A stretch of DNA of 64,000 nt from Desulfitobacterium chlororespirans DSM 11544 (GCF_900143285.1 NZ_FRDN01000005.1:343362-407361); one strand, 5' to 3'; positions 32,991-43,002 are shown, numbered from the stretch's first letter. Program-made: numbers and translations. The notes: generated by a model not told the origin, from the letters alone.

Positions 32991-33689
32991 ATGAGTTTAA
33001 TCAAGGTCGATCATGTATCAAAAATCTATCAAGGCGGAGAGGGAGCAGTCTATGCCCTGAAAGACACTAATCTCCAGGTTCTTCAAGGCCAGTTTCTGGC
33101 TTTGCTGGGACCTTCCGGCTCAGGGAAGAGCACCCTGCTCAGCATCCTTGGTGCCTTGAATCCGCCCACAGAGGGGAAGGTCTTTATCGATGATATTGAC
33201 ATCTACGGGCTGGATGAAGAGCGCAGAGCTGATTTCCGCCATGAGTATATTGGCTTTGTTTTTCAGCAATATCAGTTGATACCCTATCTCACCGCTCTGG
33301 AAAATGTTATGCTCCCTTTGGCGATCACCAGGCACTCGGATCAAACTCAGCGTGAGATGGCTCAAAAGGTACTGGAAAAAGTAGGGCTGGGCAGTAAGTC
33401 CCTGCGCCTGCCTAACCAGCTTTCCGGTGGCGAGCAAAATCGGGTGGCCATTGCCCGGGCCATCGTCAATGATCCGGTGATTTTGTTCGCCGATGAACCG
33501 ACAGGAAGCCTTGACACCAAGACGGCTAAGGAAATTCTGGAGCTCTTCCAAGCCCTGAATAAAGAAGGGCAGACGATCATCATGGTGACCCATAATCTGG
33601 AGAATCTTGCCTATGTCTCTCATGCGGTGCAGATTCGGGATGGAATTATTGAAAAAGCTCCCCAGCCTGTGGTCGGTGGTGTGATATGA
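32991..33689 (+). CDS. MacB/LolD-type ABC transporter ATPase
   Basis: The 232-residue ATPase has Walker A GPSGSGKSTLLS, signature LSGGEQNRVAIARAI and Walker B VILFADEPTGSLD, the MacB/LolD subfamily pattern. ATG 32991 lies six bases after AGGAGG. The stop overlaps the start of the following permease gene as ATGA. These mechanotransmission-type ATPases power extracytoplasmic work by FtsX-fold partners rather than classic import. Confidence 0.92.
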   Translation: MSLIKVDHVSKIYQGGEGAVYALKDTNLQVLQGQFLALLGPSGSGKSTLLSILGALNPPTEGKVFIDDIDIYGLDEERRADFRHEYIGFVFQQYQLIPYLTALENVMLPLAITRHSDQTQREMAQKVLEKVGLGSKSLRLPNQLSGGEQNRVAIARAIVNDPVILFADEPTGSLDTKTAKEILELFQALNKEGQTIIMVTHNLENLAYVSHAVQIRDGIIEKAPQPVVGGVI

Positions 33690-34846
33690 ACATCTTCGCC
33701 ATTTCCCTGGGGAATTTAAAACGGCGCAAGCTGCGTTCTCTTTTGCTTTTATTGAGCATCATCATTGGTGTGGCCTCTAGTGTCTTTCTCTTTACCACCA
33801 CCCGCTCTATGGAACAGGATGTGGCTGATAAAATCGACCAGTTTGGCTCCAATCTTCTCATTCTCCCCAAGACTGGCGAAACCTTATCCTTTGGCGGGGT
33901 GACCGTGGGAACCAGCCCGGGTCAAGAGCTGGATATGGACATGATCCCGGAGATGAAAACCATTAAGAATAGTGAGACTTTAGCCACTATATCCCCTAAA
34001 TTGCTTGCCGAAGGGTCGATAAATACGAAAAGAGTACTCCTGGTAGGGGTGCAGTTTCCTGAGGAGCTGCGCTTAAAAAAGTGGTGGACGATTGATGGAT
34101 TGGCAGTTGGTCAACTCCCAAAGAGCAACGAGATTCTGATCGGCAGCGAAGTGGCACGCATCCTTAATCTTAGCTTTCGCCAAGAGGTTGAAATTAAAGG
34201 GGAAAAATTCTGGGTAGGAGGGGTCATCCAACCCACAGGTTCCTTGGAAAATGACCAGGCGATCTTTATGGATTTGCCTACCTTGCAAAAAATTGAAGAT
34301 AAGCCCACCGCTATCAGCCTTATTGAAGCAGCAGTGCTTTGCTACACCTGTCCTATTGAAGATGTCAGCCTGCAATTAAGTGAAAAACTCCCCGGTATTA
34401 AAGTGGCCGCTCTCCAGTCCACCATAGAATCAAGGGATGATACCGTCGCTCAATTCAGCCTTTTTGCTGTGGTGATATCCGTGATTTTGCTCATAACCAG
34501 TGGTTTTGTGGTGGCCATGTCCATGATCTCGGCAGTTAAAGAGCGGACGCGGGATATTGGGATTTTGCGCGCCATTGGTTTTCGAAAAAAGCATATTCTG
34601 CGTATGTTTCTTTATGAGGTCAGCCTGGTCAGCGCCTTGGGAGGTTTAATGGGCTTTGCGCTGGGCATGGGGCTGGCTATGCAACTTGGTTCTGCTTTGG
34701 TCCAAATGGCCGTTCAAGTACCCTTTCAGCCTCTGCTTGCCCTTTATTCTCCGGCAGCCGCCCTGGTGATCAGCCTCATAGCCGGCATCTATCCAGCCTG
34801 GCGGGCAAGCAGGCTTGATCCCGTTGAAGCCTTGCGTTATTTCTAA
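33686..34846 (+). CDS. FtsX/MacB-type permease 1
   Basis: The 386-residue protein has one N-terminal membrane helix (about 18-35), a large extracytoplasmic MacB_PCD domain (about 40-270) and three C-terminal helices. It has the FtsX signature VKERTRDIGILRAIGFRKKHI and ends PAWRASRLDPVEALRYF. A Cys pair in the outer domain (LCYTCP) may bind metal. It pairs with the next gene, to which it is similar, as a heterodimer. Confidence 0.88.
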   Translation: MNIFAISLGNLKRRKLRSLLLLLSIIIGVASSVFLFTTTRSMEQDVADKIDQFGSNLLILPKTGETLSFGGVTVGTSPGQELDMDMIPEMKTIKNSETLATISPKLLAEGSINTKRVLLVGVQFPEELRLKKWWTIDGLAVGQLPKSNEILIGSEVARILNLSFRQEVEIKGEKFWVGGVIQPTGSLENDQAIFMDLPTLQKIEDKPTAISLIEAAVLCYTCPIEDVSLQLSEKLPGIKVAALQSTIESRDDTVAQFSLFAVVISVILLITSGFVVAMSMISAVKERTRDIGILRAIGFRKKHILRMFLYEVSLVSALGGLMGFALGMGLAMQLGSALVQMAVQVPFQPLLALYSPAAALVISLIAGIYPAWRASRLDPVEALRYF

Positions 34847-34878
34847 GGAACTCTGCTTACTGTATCTCGGAGGTATAT

Positions 34879-36015
34879 ATGACACTTAACCACATCGCTT
34901 TGCAAAATCTGCGTAGAAGACCGGGCAAAACCCTCTTTTTGATCCTTACCTTTGCCTTTATCGTTGCGGCCATTTCCGCCTTAACGATTCTGGCGTTGGC
35001 AATGAAAGCAGATTTGCAGAAAAGTTTAACCGAATACGGTGCCAATGTAGTGATTAGTCCTCGCTCCGAGCACTTGAATTTAAGCTATGGCGGATTATCT
35101 GTCTCAGGAGTGGAGTATGAGGTCAAGAAGCTGGATGCCGGTACTGCGGAGAGGATCTCCCAAGAGGTGAGCCCGGAAGTGATCATTGCTCCCAAGGTTA
35201 TTGGCTCAGCGGAAACCTCGGGCCAAACCTTCATGATTATCGGCATTGACTTCGACCAAGAGCTTAAGATGAAGCCATGGTGGAAAATTGAGGGCATGGC
35301 TGCTCAAGATAACCAGGTGGTGATCGGTTCCCGGTTGGCTATGAGTTCTAACCTGAAGCTGGGGGATATTCTGGATTTAGGGAAGGGAAAATACCCGGTG
35401 GTAGGAATTATGGCAGAGACAGGCGGCTCTGAAGACCAAGGAGTATTCACAACGATTCATACTGCCCGATCTCTTACAGGAATAACTTCTGAATGGTCTT
35501 TAATCGAACTTAACACACCGGATGATGCACAGACCGTAGCCCAATTAAGGCCTGTTCTGGAGTCGGCTAATGTCACGGAAGTGACTCAGCTTGTTCAAGG
35601 CTCCCAAGAGAATGTGGAGCGTTTCACCAGTTTTTCTCGGACTATCTCTTTGGCTATGGGATTGATCGGAGCCCTGGTGATTATCGTGACCTTGGCCGGA
35701 AATGTAAATGACCGGACTCGGGAACTGGGCGTGCTTCGTGCAATTGGCTTTCGTCAAAAGCATATATTATTCTTGCTTGGCCGTGAAGCGCTGATCATCA
35801 GCCTTACAGGAAGCCTGCTTGGCTACAGTATAGGAATTGTTGCTCCCCTCGTTTTGGGGCCCTTATTAGGCTATGGAAATCCTGCCATTGCTCTCCATGC
35901 TGGATTAGGAAGCGCTTTGGTTATGGGCTCTCTTTTGGTGGGGATATTGGCGATGATTTATCCTGCCTGGAGAACGTTGAAGCTTGATTTACAGGAAATA
36001 TTAATTGCACTTTAG
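34879..36015 (+). CDS. FtsX/MacB-type permease 2
   Basis: The 378-residue paralogue of the preceding permease has the same topology and signatures (VNDRTRELGVLRAIGFRQKHI; PAWRTLKLDLQEILIAL). Its outer domain lacks the LCYTCP cysteines of the partner. GGAGGTATAT precedes the ATG. It closes the DUF2318-ATPase-permease-permease operon, and a terminator follows. Confidence 0.88.
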   Translation: MTLNHIALQNLRRRPGKTLFLILTFAFIVAAISALTILALAMKADLQKSLTEYGANVVISPRSEHLNLSYGGLSVSGVEYEVKKLDAGTAERISQEVSPEVIIAPKVIGSAETSGQTFMIIGIDFDQELKMKPWWKIEGMAAQDNQVVIGSRLAMSSNLKLGDILDLGKGKYPVVGIMAETGGSEDQGVFTTIHTARSLTGITSEWSLIELNTPDDAQTVAQLRPVLESANVTEVTQLVQGSQENVERFTSFSRTISLAMGLIGALVIIVTLAGNVNDRTRELGVLRAIGFRQKHILFLLGREALIISLTGSLLGYSIGIVAPLVLGPLLGYGNPAIALHAGLGSALVMGSLLVGILAMIYPAWRTLKLDLQEILIAL

Positions 36016-36032
36016 CTTAGTGCAACTTGGTA

Positions 36033-36061
36033 GGGGAAGCCCAAAAGGCTTCTCTTTTTAT
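36033..36061 (+). terminator. Terminator after the DUF2318/ABC operon
   Basis: GAAGCC (36036-36041) with GGCTTC (36047-36052), then CTTTTTA. Confidence 0.75.
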
Positions 36062-36205
36062 TATTAATAAATAATTGCCATAAACTTAAACTTATGTTAG
36101 AGGAATTTATAAATCTCAATAGAATTATTTAAGTATAGAAAACTGCACTCAGGAGTGTTTACTTTTAGAAATTATTTGTGGCATAAGCAAAAGGGGGTAA
36201 CAGCA

Positions 36206-37921
36206 ATGCAAAAATTCCGCAATCTGAAAACAGCCTCAAAAATTAATAGTTTAGTACTGCTCATGGCAGTATTTCTTGGACTTGTGGGCTTCGTGGGAAT
36301 ATATTCTGCCAATAACTTAGCTGCTTCATTGGAAGGTATGTATCAGAATAATTTGCTGCCAATCAAGTGGCTCAATGCAGCCCGGGGGCAAAGCAGGGCA
36401 GTAGAGGCAATGACTCTTGAATTATTTATCACTCAGGATCAAAACAGACAGCAGGAGATTCTCCAGGAGGTCCAAGAGCGGGCAGCGGAAGTAGACACCC
36501 TCCTTAGCGATTATGGCAAGACAGCTATGGATACATACGAACAAGAACGATTACCAAAGCTGATGGACGAATTACAGATATACCGGACAGAAAGAAGTAA
36601 GGCAGTGGATTTGGCATTAGCGGGAAAGCAGGATGAAGCCTATACCTATTTTGCTGCTAATGCTGCAGACAACCTCAATATTGTGAATGCTTTTTTAGAG
36701 GAACTTGCCGACTATAATGCCCAAATTGCCGATGATGAAGAGATAAAAAGTAAGTCGCTAGCTTCAATGGTAAGTAAACTTATGATAGGAATAACTTTGG
36801 TTGCTGTAGTTTTGGCTATGGGCATAGGTTGGTATATCGCCAGAATGGTGGCTAATCCCCTGATTCAGTTAGTAGGTACAGTTCGTGAAATCGCCCAGGG
36901 CAATCTAGCTGTAAAAAAAGTGGATCTTATCTCTCAAGATGAAGCTGGTCAACTGGCAGCAGAATTCAATACTATGACGGACAATTTGCGGGTTTTAGTC
37001 CAAAATATAGCTTACACCTCAGAACAAGTGGCGGCTTCATCAGAGGAACTGACGGCCAGTGCTGAGCAGTCAGCCTCTGCTACGAATCAGATTGCTGCAA
37101 CGATCACTGATGTAGCTGCGGGAGCAACCAGGCAGGAAGCTGCCATAGATGATACGGCATCGATCGTGGAACAGATGTCGGCAGGTGTTCAGGAGATTGC
37201 GGCTAATGCTAATAGTGTTTCGAGATCTGCCGAAATGACGGCAAATGCGGCTGGCCAAGGAGATAAGGCTGTGGAAGCAGCGGTGAACCAGATGAAAAAC
37301 ATTGAAAAAACGGTAGCAGGCACGGCCCAGGTAGTTACGCAACTTGGTGAGCGATCGAAAGAAATTGGTCAGATAGTTGAAGCGATTTCCGGAATTGCTG
37401 CCCAAACCAATCTGTTGGCACTGAATGCAGCGATAGAGGCTGCTCGTGCCGGTGAACAAGGCAGAGGATTTGCCGTAGTTGCTGAGGAAGTACGCAAGCT
37501 GGCGGAGCAATCTCAGGAAGCGGCTAGGGAAATTGCCGGCTTGATCACAGAAATTCAGCAGGAAACCGGCAATGCAGTCAATGCTATGCATGATGGCACC
37601 CGTGAAGTAAAGGTTGGCTCTGAAGTTGTAAACTCTGCTGGACAGGCATTTAAAGAGATTGTGAATCTCATCGGTGAAGTTTCCACCCAAGTCAGGGAAA
37701 TTTCAGCAGCAATTCAACAGATGGCTTCCGGAAGTCAGCAAATTGTGGATTCAATACGGGATATTGAGCATATCAGCAAGGAGGCATCCAGCCAAACTCA
37801 GACCGTCTCGGCTGCTACCGAAGAGCAGTCCGCATCTATGGAACAGATTGCAGCATCCAGTCAGGCACTGGCCAAGATGGCGGATGAGCTGCAAAATTCA
37901 GTCGGGAAGTTTAGGGTTTAA
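36206..37921 (+). CDS. Methyl-accepting chemotaxis protein
   Basis: The 571-residue receptor has a membrane helix (about 12-35) and a four-helix-bundle extracytoplasmic sensor (4HB_MCP, about 36-190). A second helix (about 192-215), HAMP and a long signalling domain follow, with the hairpin tip [20 protein letters not shown] then [18 protein letters not shown]. It reports to CheA/CheW; its ligand is unknown. ATG 36206 follows AAGGGGG; a more upstream ATG at 36155 is out of reach of a ribosome site. Monocistronic. Confidence 0.93.
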   Translation: MQKFRNLKTASKINSLVLLMAVFLGLVGFVGIYSANNLAASLEGMYQNNLLPIKWLNAARGQSRAVEAMTLELFITQDQNRQQEILQEVQERAAEVDTLLSDYGKTAMDTYEQERLPKLMDELQIYRTERSKAVDLALAGKQDEAYTYFAANAADNLNIVNAFLEELADYNAQIADDEEIKSKSLASMVSKLMIGITLVAVVLAMGIGWYIARMVANPLIQLVGTVREIAQGNLAVKKVDLISQDEAGQLAAEFNTMTDNLRVLVQNIAYTSEQVAASSEELTASAEQSASATNQIAATITDVAAGATRQEAAIDDTASIVEQMSAGVQEIAANANSVSRSAEMTANAAGQGDKAVEAAVNQMKNIEKTVAGTAQVVTQLGERSKEIGQIVEAISGIAAQTNLLALNAAIEAARAGEQGRGFAVVAEEVRKLAEQSQEAAREIAGLITEIQQETGNAVNAMHDGTREVKVGSEVVNSAGQAFKEIVNLIGEVSTQVREISAAIQQMASGSQQIVDSIRDIEHISKEASSQTQTVSAATEEQSASMEQIAASSQALAKMADELQNSVGKFRV

Positions 37922-37938
37922 TGTCAGAATTCCCATCC

Positions 37939-37980
37939 ACAAGCACTGAATGACGAGAAAATTCGTTATTCAGTGCTTGT
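37939..37980 (+). terminator. Long hairpin after the chemoreceptor gene
   Basis: An 18-bp nearly perfect stem (37939-37956 with 37963-37980). No T run follows, so function as a terminator is likely but not certain. Confidence 0.55.
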
Positions 37981-38116
37981 ACTTCATCCTATACAAATTT
38001 AAGGATTAGAAGGAAAAATATACTAATCCGGCGAAGCTATCTATGAATGAGGGATACACTGCCCGAATGTGGAAAATGGAATTTAAATTGTTATTGTAGT
38101 CAGTTAGGGAGGAAAT

Positions 38117-39199
38117 ATGAGGATAGGGATAATCAAACACAGAAGAATTATAAAGCGAATTGCGGCAGGCTTAGTCCTTGCTATGATTCCCCTTCTTGTA
38201 CAGGGCTGTACGAAAACGGAGACTACCAGAGGGGCGGAGACTCCTCAGTCGACGGAGGTGACTGAGACGTCGGCGGATCATAAAACAGTCACGTCAACAG
38301 TAACACCGACACCGTCGGAGGATGCCGCAGCTATCGGCATTACAGCAGAAAATTATCCGCGCATTGACGGGTCAACTTCCACACTTCCACTGGTGCAGGG
38401 GATATATAGAAGGATGTTTTTGCCCGTGGATGGCGGTGGAGACGGATGGCCGGGCCTTCCGCAGCAAGCCTCCAAAACAATGAAATCCTACGAGATGCTC
38501 ATCGCGGGAGATGTGGATTTAATTCTCGTTCCGGACCCTTCCCAGAAGATTGAAAAAATGACTGAGAGTTCAGGGAAAGAGCTTGAGTATATACCCATCG
38601 GGGCGGAAGCGCTTGTGTTTGTTACGCACAAAGATAATACTGTAACCAATATTACCGCCTCCCAGATACAACGGATTTATTCCGATATGTCGATTAAGGA
38701 CTGGGAGGAACTCGGAGGACGAAAAGGGCGCATCGTGCCTATTTGCCGCAATGCGGATTCCGGCTCCCAAGCGCAGTTGGAGAATTTGGTACTGATGGGC
38801 AGGAAGATAAATCCGGCAATTGAGGAGAACTACATGGAGCGGGATATGAACGGAATACTGGAAATGGTGGAGGATTATCGGTATTTTGCTCGTGAGGGAG
38901 AGGAAAGGGCCTATTCGTTGGGTTATTCGCTCTATTACTATATCCAGATTTCCGAAAGCGTGAACGGAAGAAGGGGCATTAAGGCGCTCTCTTATAACGG
39001 GATTGCTCCGACGCCGGAAACGATTGTATCCAAGGAGTATCCTCTGGCGATCAATTATTACGCGGTCGTGCGCAAAGATTTGCCGGCGGATCATCCGGCG
39101 CGGAAAATTGCGGATTGGCTGACAACGACGGAGGGTCAGTGGTTAGTCGCGATGACCGGATTGGGTGCCTTACAGACGTTATATGAGTCTCCGCAATAA
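38117..39199 (+). CDS. PstS-like phosphate-type substrate-binding lipoprotein, orphan
   Basis: The 360-residue protein has a basic N-terminus, a hydrophobic helix and lipobox VQGC (Cys about 32). A Thr/Ser/Pro-rich linker (about 33-75) leads to a PBP-like domain with the phosphate-loop-type segment IDGSTSTLPLV. The fold is that of PstS, but no pstC, pstA or pstB gene is adjacent, so it could be a sensor or adhesin-like binding protein instead of a transporter part. ATG follows TTAGGGAGG. Confidence 0.78.
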   Translation: MRIGIIKHRRIIKRIAAGLVLAMIPLLVQGCTKTETTRGAETPQSTEVTETSADHKTVTSTVTPTPSEDAAAIGITAENYPRIDGSTSTLPLVQGIYRRMFLPVDGGGDGWPGLPQQASKTMKSYEMLIAGDVDLILVPDPSQKIEKMTESSGKELEYIPIGAEALVFVTHKDNTVTNITASQIQRIYSDMSIKDWEELGGRKGRIVPICRNADSGSQAQLENLVLMGRKINPAIEENYMERDMNGILEMVEDYRYFAREGEERAYSLGYSLYYYIQISESVNGRRGIKALSYNGIAPTPETIVSKEYPLAINYYAVVRKDLPADHPARKIADWLTTTEGQWLVAMTGLGALQTLYESPQ

Positions 39200-39291
39200 T
39201 TCCAGGATTGAATCAGTAGTTAAAGAATGCTTTAGGATAGAAAGAGCAGAAAATCGGCAGGAAGTGGGTTGTTTTAGAGGAGGTAAAAAGG

Positions 39292-39813
39292 ATGAATCAG
39301 CGCGAGATTGCCAGTATTGGGTGCAAGCTTATCGGGATTTTCTTTGTCGTTCAAGGGGCCAGACTGCTTTCGTTTAATGTCCCTGTAGCGGCAAATATGA
39401 TAGCTGATTATACTTTGACTAATATTGTGTATTCGCTAATTACGATTCTATTTGGTATTTTACTGTGGTGCTTTTCCGGTAAATTAGCTAAAATTTTGGT
39501 TAAGGAAAAAAATCGAAATGAGGCTGTCGGAATAGGAGCTAGTGATCTACAGAGAATAGGCTTTTCAGTATTGGGACTTTATTTTATTGGGCATTCATTG
39601 CCAGAATTGGTAACTAAATTAGCCAGTTTGCATACTTCCAACCATGGGTTGCCGGGGCTGCCCGGATTACGAATATATTTTTTAGGAGGAACAATAACCG
39701 AATTGCTTATTGGGATAGGCATTTTTCTTGGTTCACAGGGGTTGGTTAATCTATTGAATCTTATTAGAACAGCGGGATTAAAGAGAGATAGTGATTCGGA
39801 ATTGGAAGAATGA
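39292..39813 (+). CDS. Hypothetical four-helix membrane protein
   Basis: A 173-residue protein with about four hydrophobic helices (about 12-30, 43-65, 85-105, 128-150) separated by short polar loops. The third loop is Gly/Pro/Leu-rich (HGLPGLPGLR). I do not recognise a family. A GGAGGTAAAAAGG site supports the ATG. It lies between a PstS-like lipoprotein and a GNAT gene with no obvious link. Confidence 0.65.
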   Translation: MNQREIASIGCKLIGIFFVVQGARLLSFNVPVAANMIADYTLTNIVYSLITILFGILLWCFSGKLAKILVKEKNRNEAVGIGASDLQRIGFSVLGLYFIGHSLPELVTKLASLHTSNHGLPGLPGLRIYFLGGTITELLIGIGIFLGSQGLVNLLNLIRTAGLKRDSDSELEE

Positions 39814-39886
39814 TAGAATAATAGAATGGAAGCATGCCAGGAATAAGGTTGGAATGCAGCAGTAGATTTACCAGGAGGGAATAAGA

Positions 39887-40414
39887 ATGGAGTATCATAT
39901 TCGACCGATAGAAATTGGTGATGGGAAGGGGATAAATATATTAAGGCGCATGCCTGGAGTTTTTGAAAATATTTTGGGTATCCCGTCCGAGCAGTTAAAG
40001 CGGAATGAGGATTTTATCGCCAATTTAGATGCCAACCAGCATCAATTTGTGGCGGTAGCCAGGTCTCAGGATGGTCAGGAAGTGATTATTGGACATGCAG
40101 GCTTAACGGTATATCCTAATCAGCGCCTGCGGCATAGTGGCGGCATTGGCATAATGATTCATAAAGACTATCAAAATCAGGGTGTTGGCAGTGCCTTGCT
40201 GAGCAAGCTTATAGATGTTGGGGACAACTGGCTAATGTTAGTTAGGATTGAGTTGACTGTATTTGCAGATAATGCCAGAGCTATACATTTGTATGAAAGG
40301 TTTGGTTTTGAAAAAGAAGGAGTAAAGCGCTTGGCGGCAATAAGAAATGGCAAATATGTAGATGAATATCTGATGGCCAGAATAAACAGATCAAATTATA
40401 ATTCACAGTCTTAA
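39887..40414 (+). CDS. GNAT-family N-acetyltransferase
   Basis: The 175-residue acetyltransferase has the acetyl-CoA loop in IHKDYQNQGVGSALLSKLID and the C-terminal motif NARAIHLYERFGFEKEG typical of the YhhY/PhnO group. The GNAT fold transfers acetyl to an amine of a small molecule or protein; substrate unknown. AGGAGGG precedes the ATG. Confidence 0.88.
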   Translation: MEYHIRPIEIGDGKGINILRRMPGVFENILGIPSEQLKRNEDFIANLDANQHQFVAVARSQDGQEVIIGHAGLTVYPNQRLRHSGGIGIMIHKDYQNQGVGSALLSKLIDVGDNWLMLVRIELTVFADNARAIHLYERFGFEKEGVKRLAAIRNGKYVDEYLMARINRSNYNSQS

Positions 40415-40464
40415 TTTAGCCTATGGGGCCTCGCTATGCTTTCCACATCGAAGAGGAAATGATT

Positions 40465-40857
40465 ATGACAATAAAAAGAAATCGATGGACTTACCTTACC
40501 TTGGTTGGAGTAACAATAATACTTGGCTTAAGCAGCCGGCAGTTTTCGGGGTATTTTCCCTATACAATCAATCTCTACTTGGGAGATGCCCTATGGGCAC
40601 TTATGGTTTTTTTTATGTTTTGCCTTATTTTCAGGTTGAAAGGAACCGGCTGGCTTGCTGCAGCAGCGTTGCTTTTCGCCTTTGGAATTGAAATCAGTCA
40701 GCTTTATCATGCTCCCTGGATTGATGCTATAAGGCAAACCCGGCTGGGAGGTTTGGTGCTGGGGTATGGCTTTTTGTGGAGGGATTTAGTGGCCTACACC
40801 ATCGGAGTGGCAGTGGGAGCAGTCATGGATAGGCGGATAAACGCTTATCTACCTTGA
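40465..40857 (+). CDS. DUF2809 membrane protein
   Basis: The 130-residue protein with about four membrane helices fits the DUF2809 pattern (GDALWALMVFFMF then FGIEISQLYHAPWIDAIR and GYGFLWRDLVAYTIG). Function unknown. The start is placed at ATG 40465, eight bases after GAGG; ATG 40459 would be only two bases from it. Confidence 0.75.
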   Translation: MTIKRNRWTYLTLVGVTIILGLSSRQFSGYFPYTINLYLGDALWALMVFFMFCLIFRLKGTGWLAAAALLFAFGIEISQLYHAPWIDAIRQTRLGGLVLGYGFLWRDLVAYTIGVAVGAVMDRRINAYLP

Positions 40858-40900
40858 CATCTAGGTAGTAGCCTGCTATTATACATACCGAAAGTATGTA
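40854..40900 (+). promoter_or_regulatory. Promoter with overlapping TetR operator
   Basis: TTGACA (40854-40859) and TATTAT (40877-40882) have a 17-nt spacer. Directly at the -10 and start point lies a perfect inverted repeat TACATAC-N5-GTATGTA (40882-40900). Its place 20 nt before the TetR gene suggests autorepression. Confidence 0.85.
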
Positions 40901-40920
40901 ATAAAAGATGGGGTATCACT

Positions 40921-41571
40921 ATGGCACGCAATAAGTATCCTGAAGTAACGATAAACCGCATTCTCGATACAGCCATGAAATTGTTCATGTCCAAAGGATA
41001 TGAGCATACGACGATCCAGGATATCATCGATGGATTGGGAGATTTGAGTAAGGGCGCTATTTATCATCACTTCAAGTCAAAAGAAGAAATTATGGATGCG
41101 GTGAATAAAAGATTAGCTGAGCAGGGGATAGCGGATATAAAAACAGTTGCTCACGATCGTAATCTATCCGGGTTGGATAAGCTTGGTAAGATGCTTATGT
41201 TTTCTATCCAATCGGCCCAACACGAGGCTCTCGACCAGACCGTACCGCCGTTTCTTAGAAATCCTCAATTATTGGCTCTTCATATGCGTGATACTATGGG
41301 CTCTGCAGCCGACCTGCTTACAGGTGTTATTGAGGAAGGTATGAGAGATGGATCTATTCATACAGCTCAACCCCGTCAGCTTGCCCAGATGATTCTCTTG
41401 TTTTTTAACGTTTGGTTTAACCCGTGGATGTATTCCTGGACTCCCAATGAGTTAAAGAACATCATTTTCTTTGCAAGAAATGTATTTGAAGAAATAGGGG
41501 TCCCTTTATTTACGGAAGAGGTTCTTCAGTCCATTGACGAACTCCATTCGCTTTCCCAAAAACAGAAATAG
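40921..41571 (+). CDS. TetR-family repressor
   Basis: The 216-residue regulator has an N-terminal TetR helix-turn-helix (ILDTAMKLFMSKGYEHTTIQDI, then GAIYHHFKSKEEIM) and a C-terminal ligand domain. The operator at 40882-40900 lies in its own promoter, and a half-matching site lies before the following MFS gene. It therefore probably controls itself and the exporter. Confidence 0.92.
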   Translation: MARNKYPEVTINRILDTAMKLFMSKGYEHTTIQDIIDGLGDLSKGAIYHHFKSKEEIMDAVNKRLAEQGIADIKTVAHDRNLSGLDKLGKMLMFSIQSAQHEALDQTVPPFLRNPQLLALHMRDTMGSAADLLTGVIEEGMRDGSIHTAQPRQLAQMILLFFNVWFNPWMYSWTPNELKNIIFFARNVFEEIGVPLFTEEVLQSIDELHSLSQKQK

Positions 41572-41619
41572 CTATTCTTTACATATGGATTGTAGAGAAT
41601 AGCTAATATTTTAAAAAGA

Positions 41620-41640
41620 TACATACCAAACGTCGGTATA
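41620..41640 (+). promoter_or_regulatory. Second, imperfect TetR operator before the MFS gene
   Basis: The half-site TACATACC is identical to that of the first operator, followed by AAACGTC and GGTATA, giving ATACC-N7-GGTAT symmetry. It lies 24 nt before the MFS start. Confidence 0.55.
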
Positions 41641-41663
41641 TTTTAGAAATAGGAGAGGTGAGC

Positions 41664-42887
41664 ATGAGTATCGATTCAACCGATGGGAAACAGCCATGGA
41701 AGAGAAGCTTTTTTACGATAACTATTGGTCAAACAATGTCTATAGTTGGAAGTTCAGCGGTACAGTTTACGCTAATTTGGTGGGTTGCCAGCAATACCTC
41801 TTCACCACTTGTGTTGGCTATGGCAGGGTTGTTTGCTTTTTTGCCGCAATTATTGCTTGGCCCTTTTGCTGGGGTCTGGGTAGATCGCTTAAAACGAAAA
41901 ACTGTAATTATCTGTGCCGATCTCTTTATAGGGATGGTAGCCGCTGTTTATGCACTGATCCTTATCGGAGTAAATCCGCCTTTTTGGTCGGCGTGTGCTG
42001 TTCTCGGGATTCGTGCCATTGGCAGCGTTTTTCATACTCCGGCGATTCAATCAGTGATACCGTTGCTGGTTCCGGAGGAAGAGCTTGTTCGGGTGAATGG
42101 TTGGAGTCAATTTGCTCAGACAGGTGCTCTGATGCTGGGGCCGGTTTTGGGAGCGGCACTGTATGCAATTTTTCCACTCCCCATCGTATTATTATCTGAT
42201 TTAGCGGGAGCATCGCTGGCAAGCATTGCTGTGGCAGCAGTCAAAATCCCTGAGTTAAAAAAAGAGAAACAGCTTGCTCCAAATTTTCAAAAAGAAATGC
42301 GAGAGGGAGTGGCTGTTTTCCAGAGAGATAAAAAACTGTGTATCGTTACCTTGGCGGCTGCATTTTCCATGATTTTTTATATGCCACTTTCTTCATTCTT
42401 TGCCCTGATGACCAGTGACTATTTTAAAGCAAGCGCTTGGCATGCCAGTATAGTCCAATTTGGCTATTCAGGGGGAATGATGTTGTGTGCTTTGCTGATC
42501 GGAGCCTATGGCCGGATCAAAAAGAAGCTGTTCGTGGTGCATATTGGACTTCTGGGATTAGGACTTACCTCTTTTTTCTGCGGTTTACTTCCTCAGAATG
42601 AGAACGCTTTCTGGCTCTTTGCAGCATTATGCACGCTTATGGGAGCAAGCGGAAACCTCTATAATATTCCCTATATAGCCTATATGCAGGAGAAAATCCC
42701 TCGTGAGGTACAAGGGCGTGCTTTTTCTATCATGGGCAGCCTCATGTCGGCAACAATGCCGCTGGGACTTTTAATCGCGGGACCAGTAGCTGAAATTTAC
42801 GGGGTAAAATTCTGGTTTTATCTAACCGGTATGGCGTTTTTTATCATTACAAGCATTAGCTTTCTTTTGGTTGCCTCCCGGCCCTAA
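41664..42887 (+). CDS. MFS efflux transporter (MefA/MacB-like drug exporter group)
   Basis: The 407-residue protein has 12 predicted membrane helices and belongs to the MFS_3-like exporters (QFTLIWWVASNTSSPLVLAMAG, then GVWVDRLKRKTVIICADL). It likely exports a toxic compound, under the TetR repressor encoded 92 nt upstream. ATG 41664 lies five bases after GGAGAGG; a GTG at 41658 is too near the site. Substrate not identifiable. Confidence 0.88.
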   Translation: MSIDSTDGKQPWKRSFFTITIGQTMSIVGSSAVQFTLIWWVASNTSSPLVLAMAGLFAFLPQLLLGPFAGVWVDRLKRKTVIICADLFIGMVAAVYALILIGVNPPFWSACAVLGIRAIGSVFHTPAIQSVIPLLVPEEELVRVNGWSQFAQTGALMLGPVLGAALYAIFPLPIVLLSDLAGASLASIAVAAVKIPELKKEKQLAPNFQKEMREGVAVFQRDKKLCIVTLAAAFSMIFYMPLSSFFALMTSDYFKASAWHASIVQFGYSGGMMLCALLIGAYGRIKKKLFVVHIGLLGLGLTSFFCGLLPQNENAFWLFAALCTLMGASGNLYNIPYIAYMQEKIPREVQGRAFSIMGSLMSATMPLGLLIAGPVAEIYGVKFWFYLTGMAFFIITSISFLLVASRP

Positions 42888-43002
42888 TACCGTTTTAAGA
42901 ATAGGATATTCTTAGAAATAAAATAAAGGTTTGGAAATGTGCGCAATAAAATGTTACACTTATTAGATAATCGATCAGGAGATATTGAGGAGAAGTGCGG
43001 AT

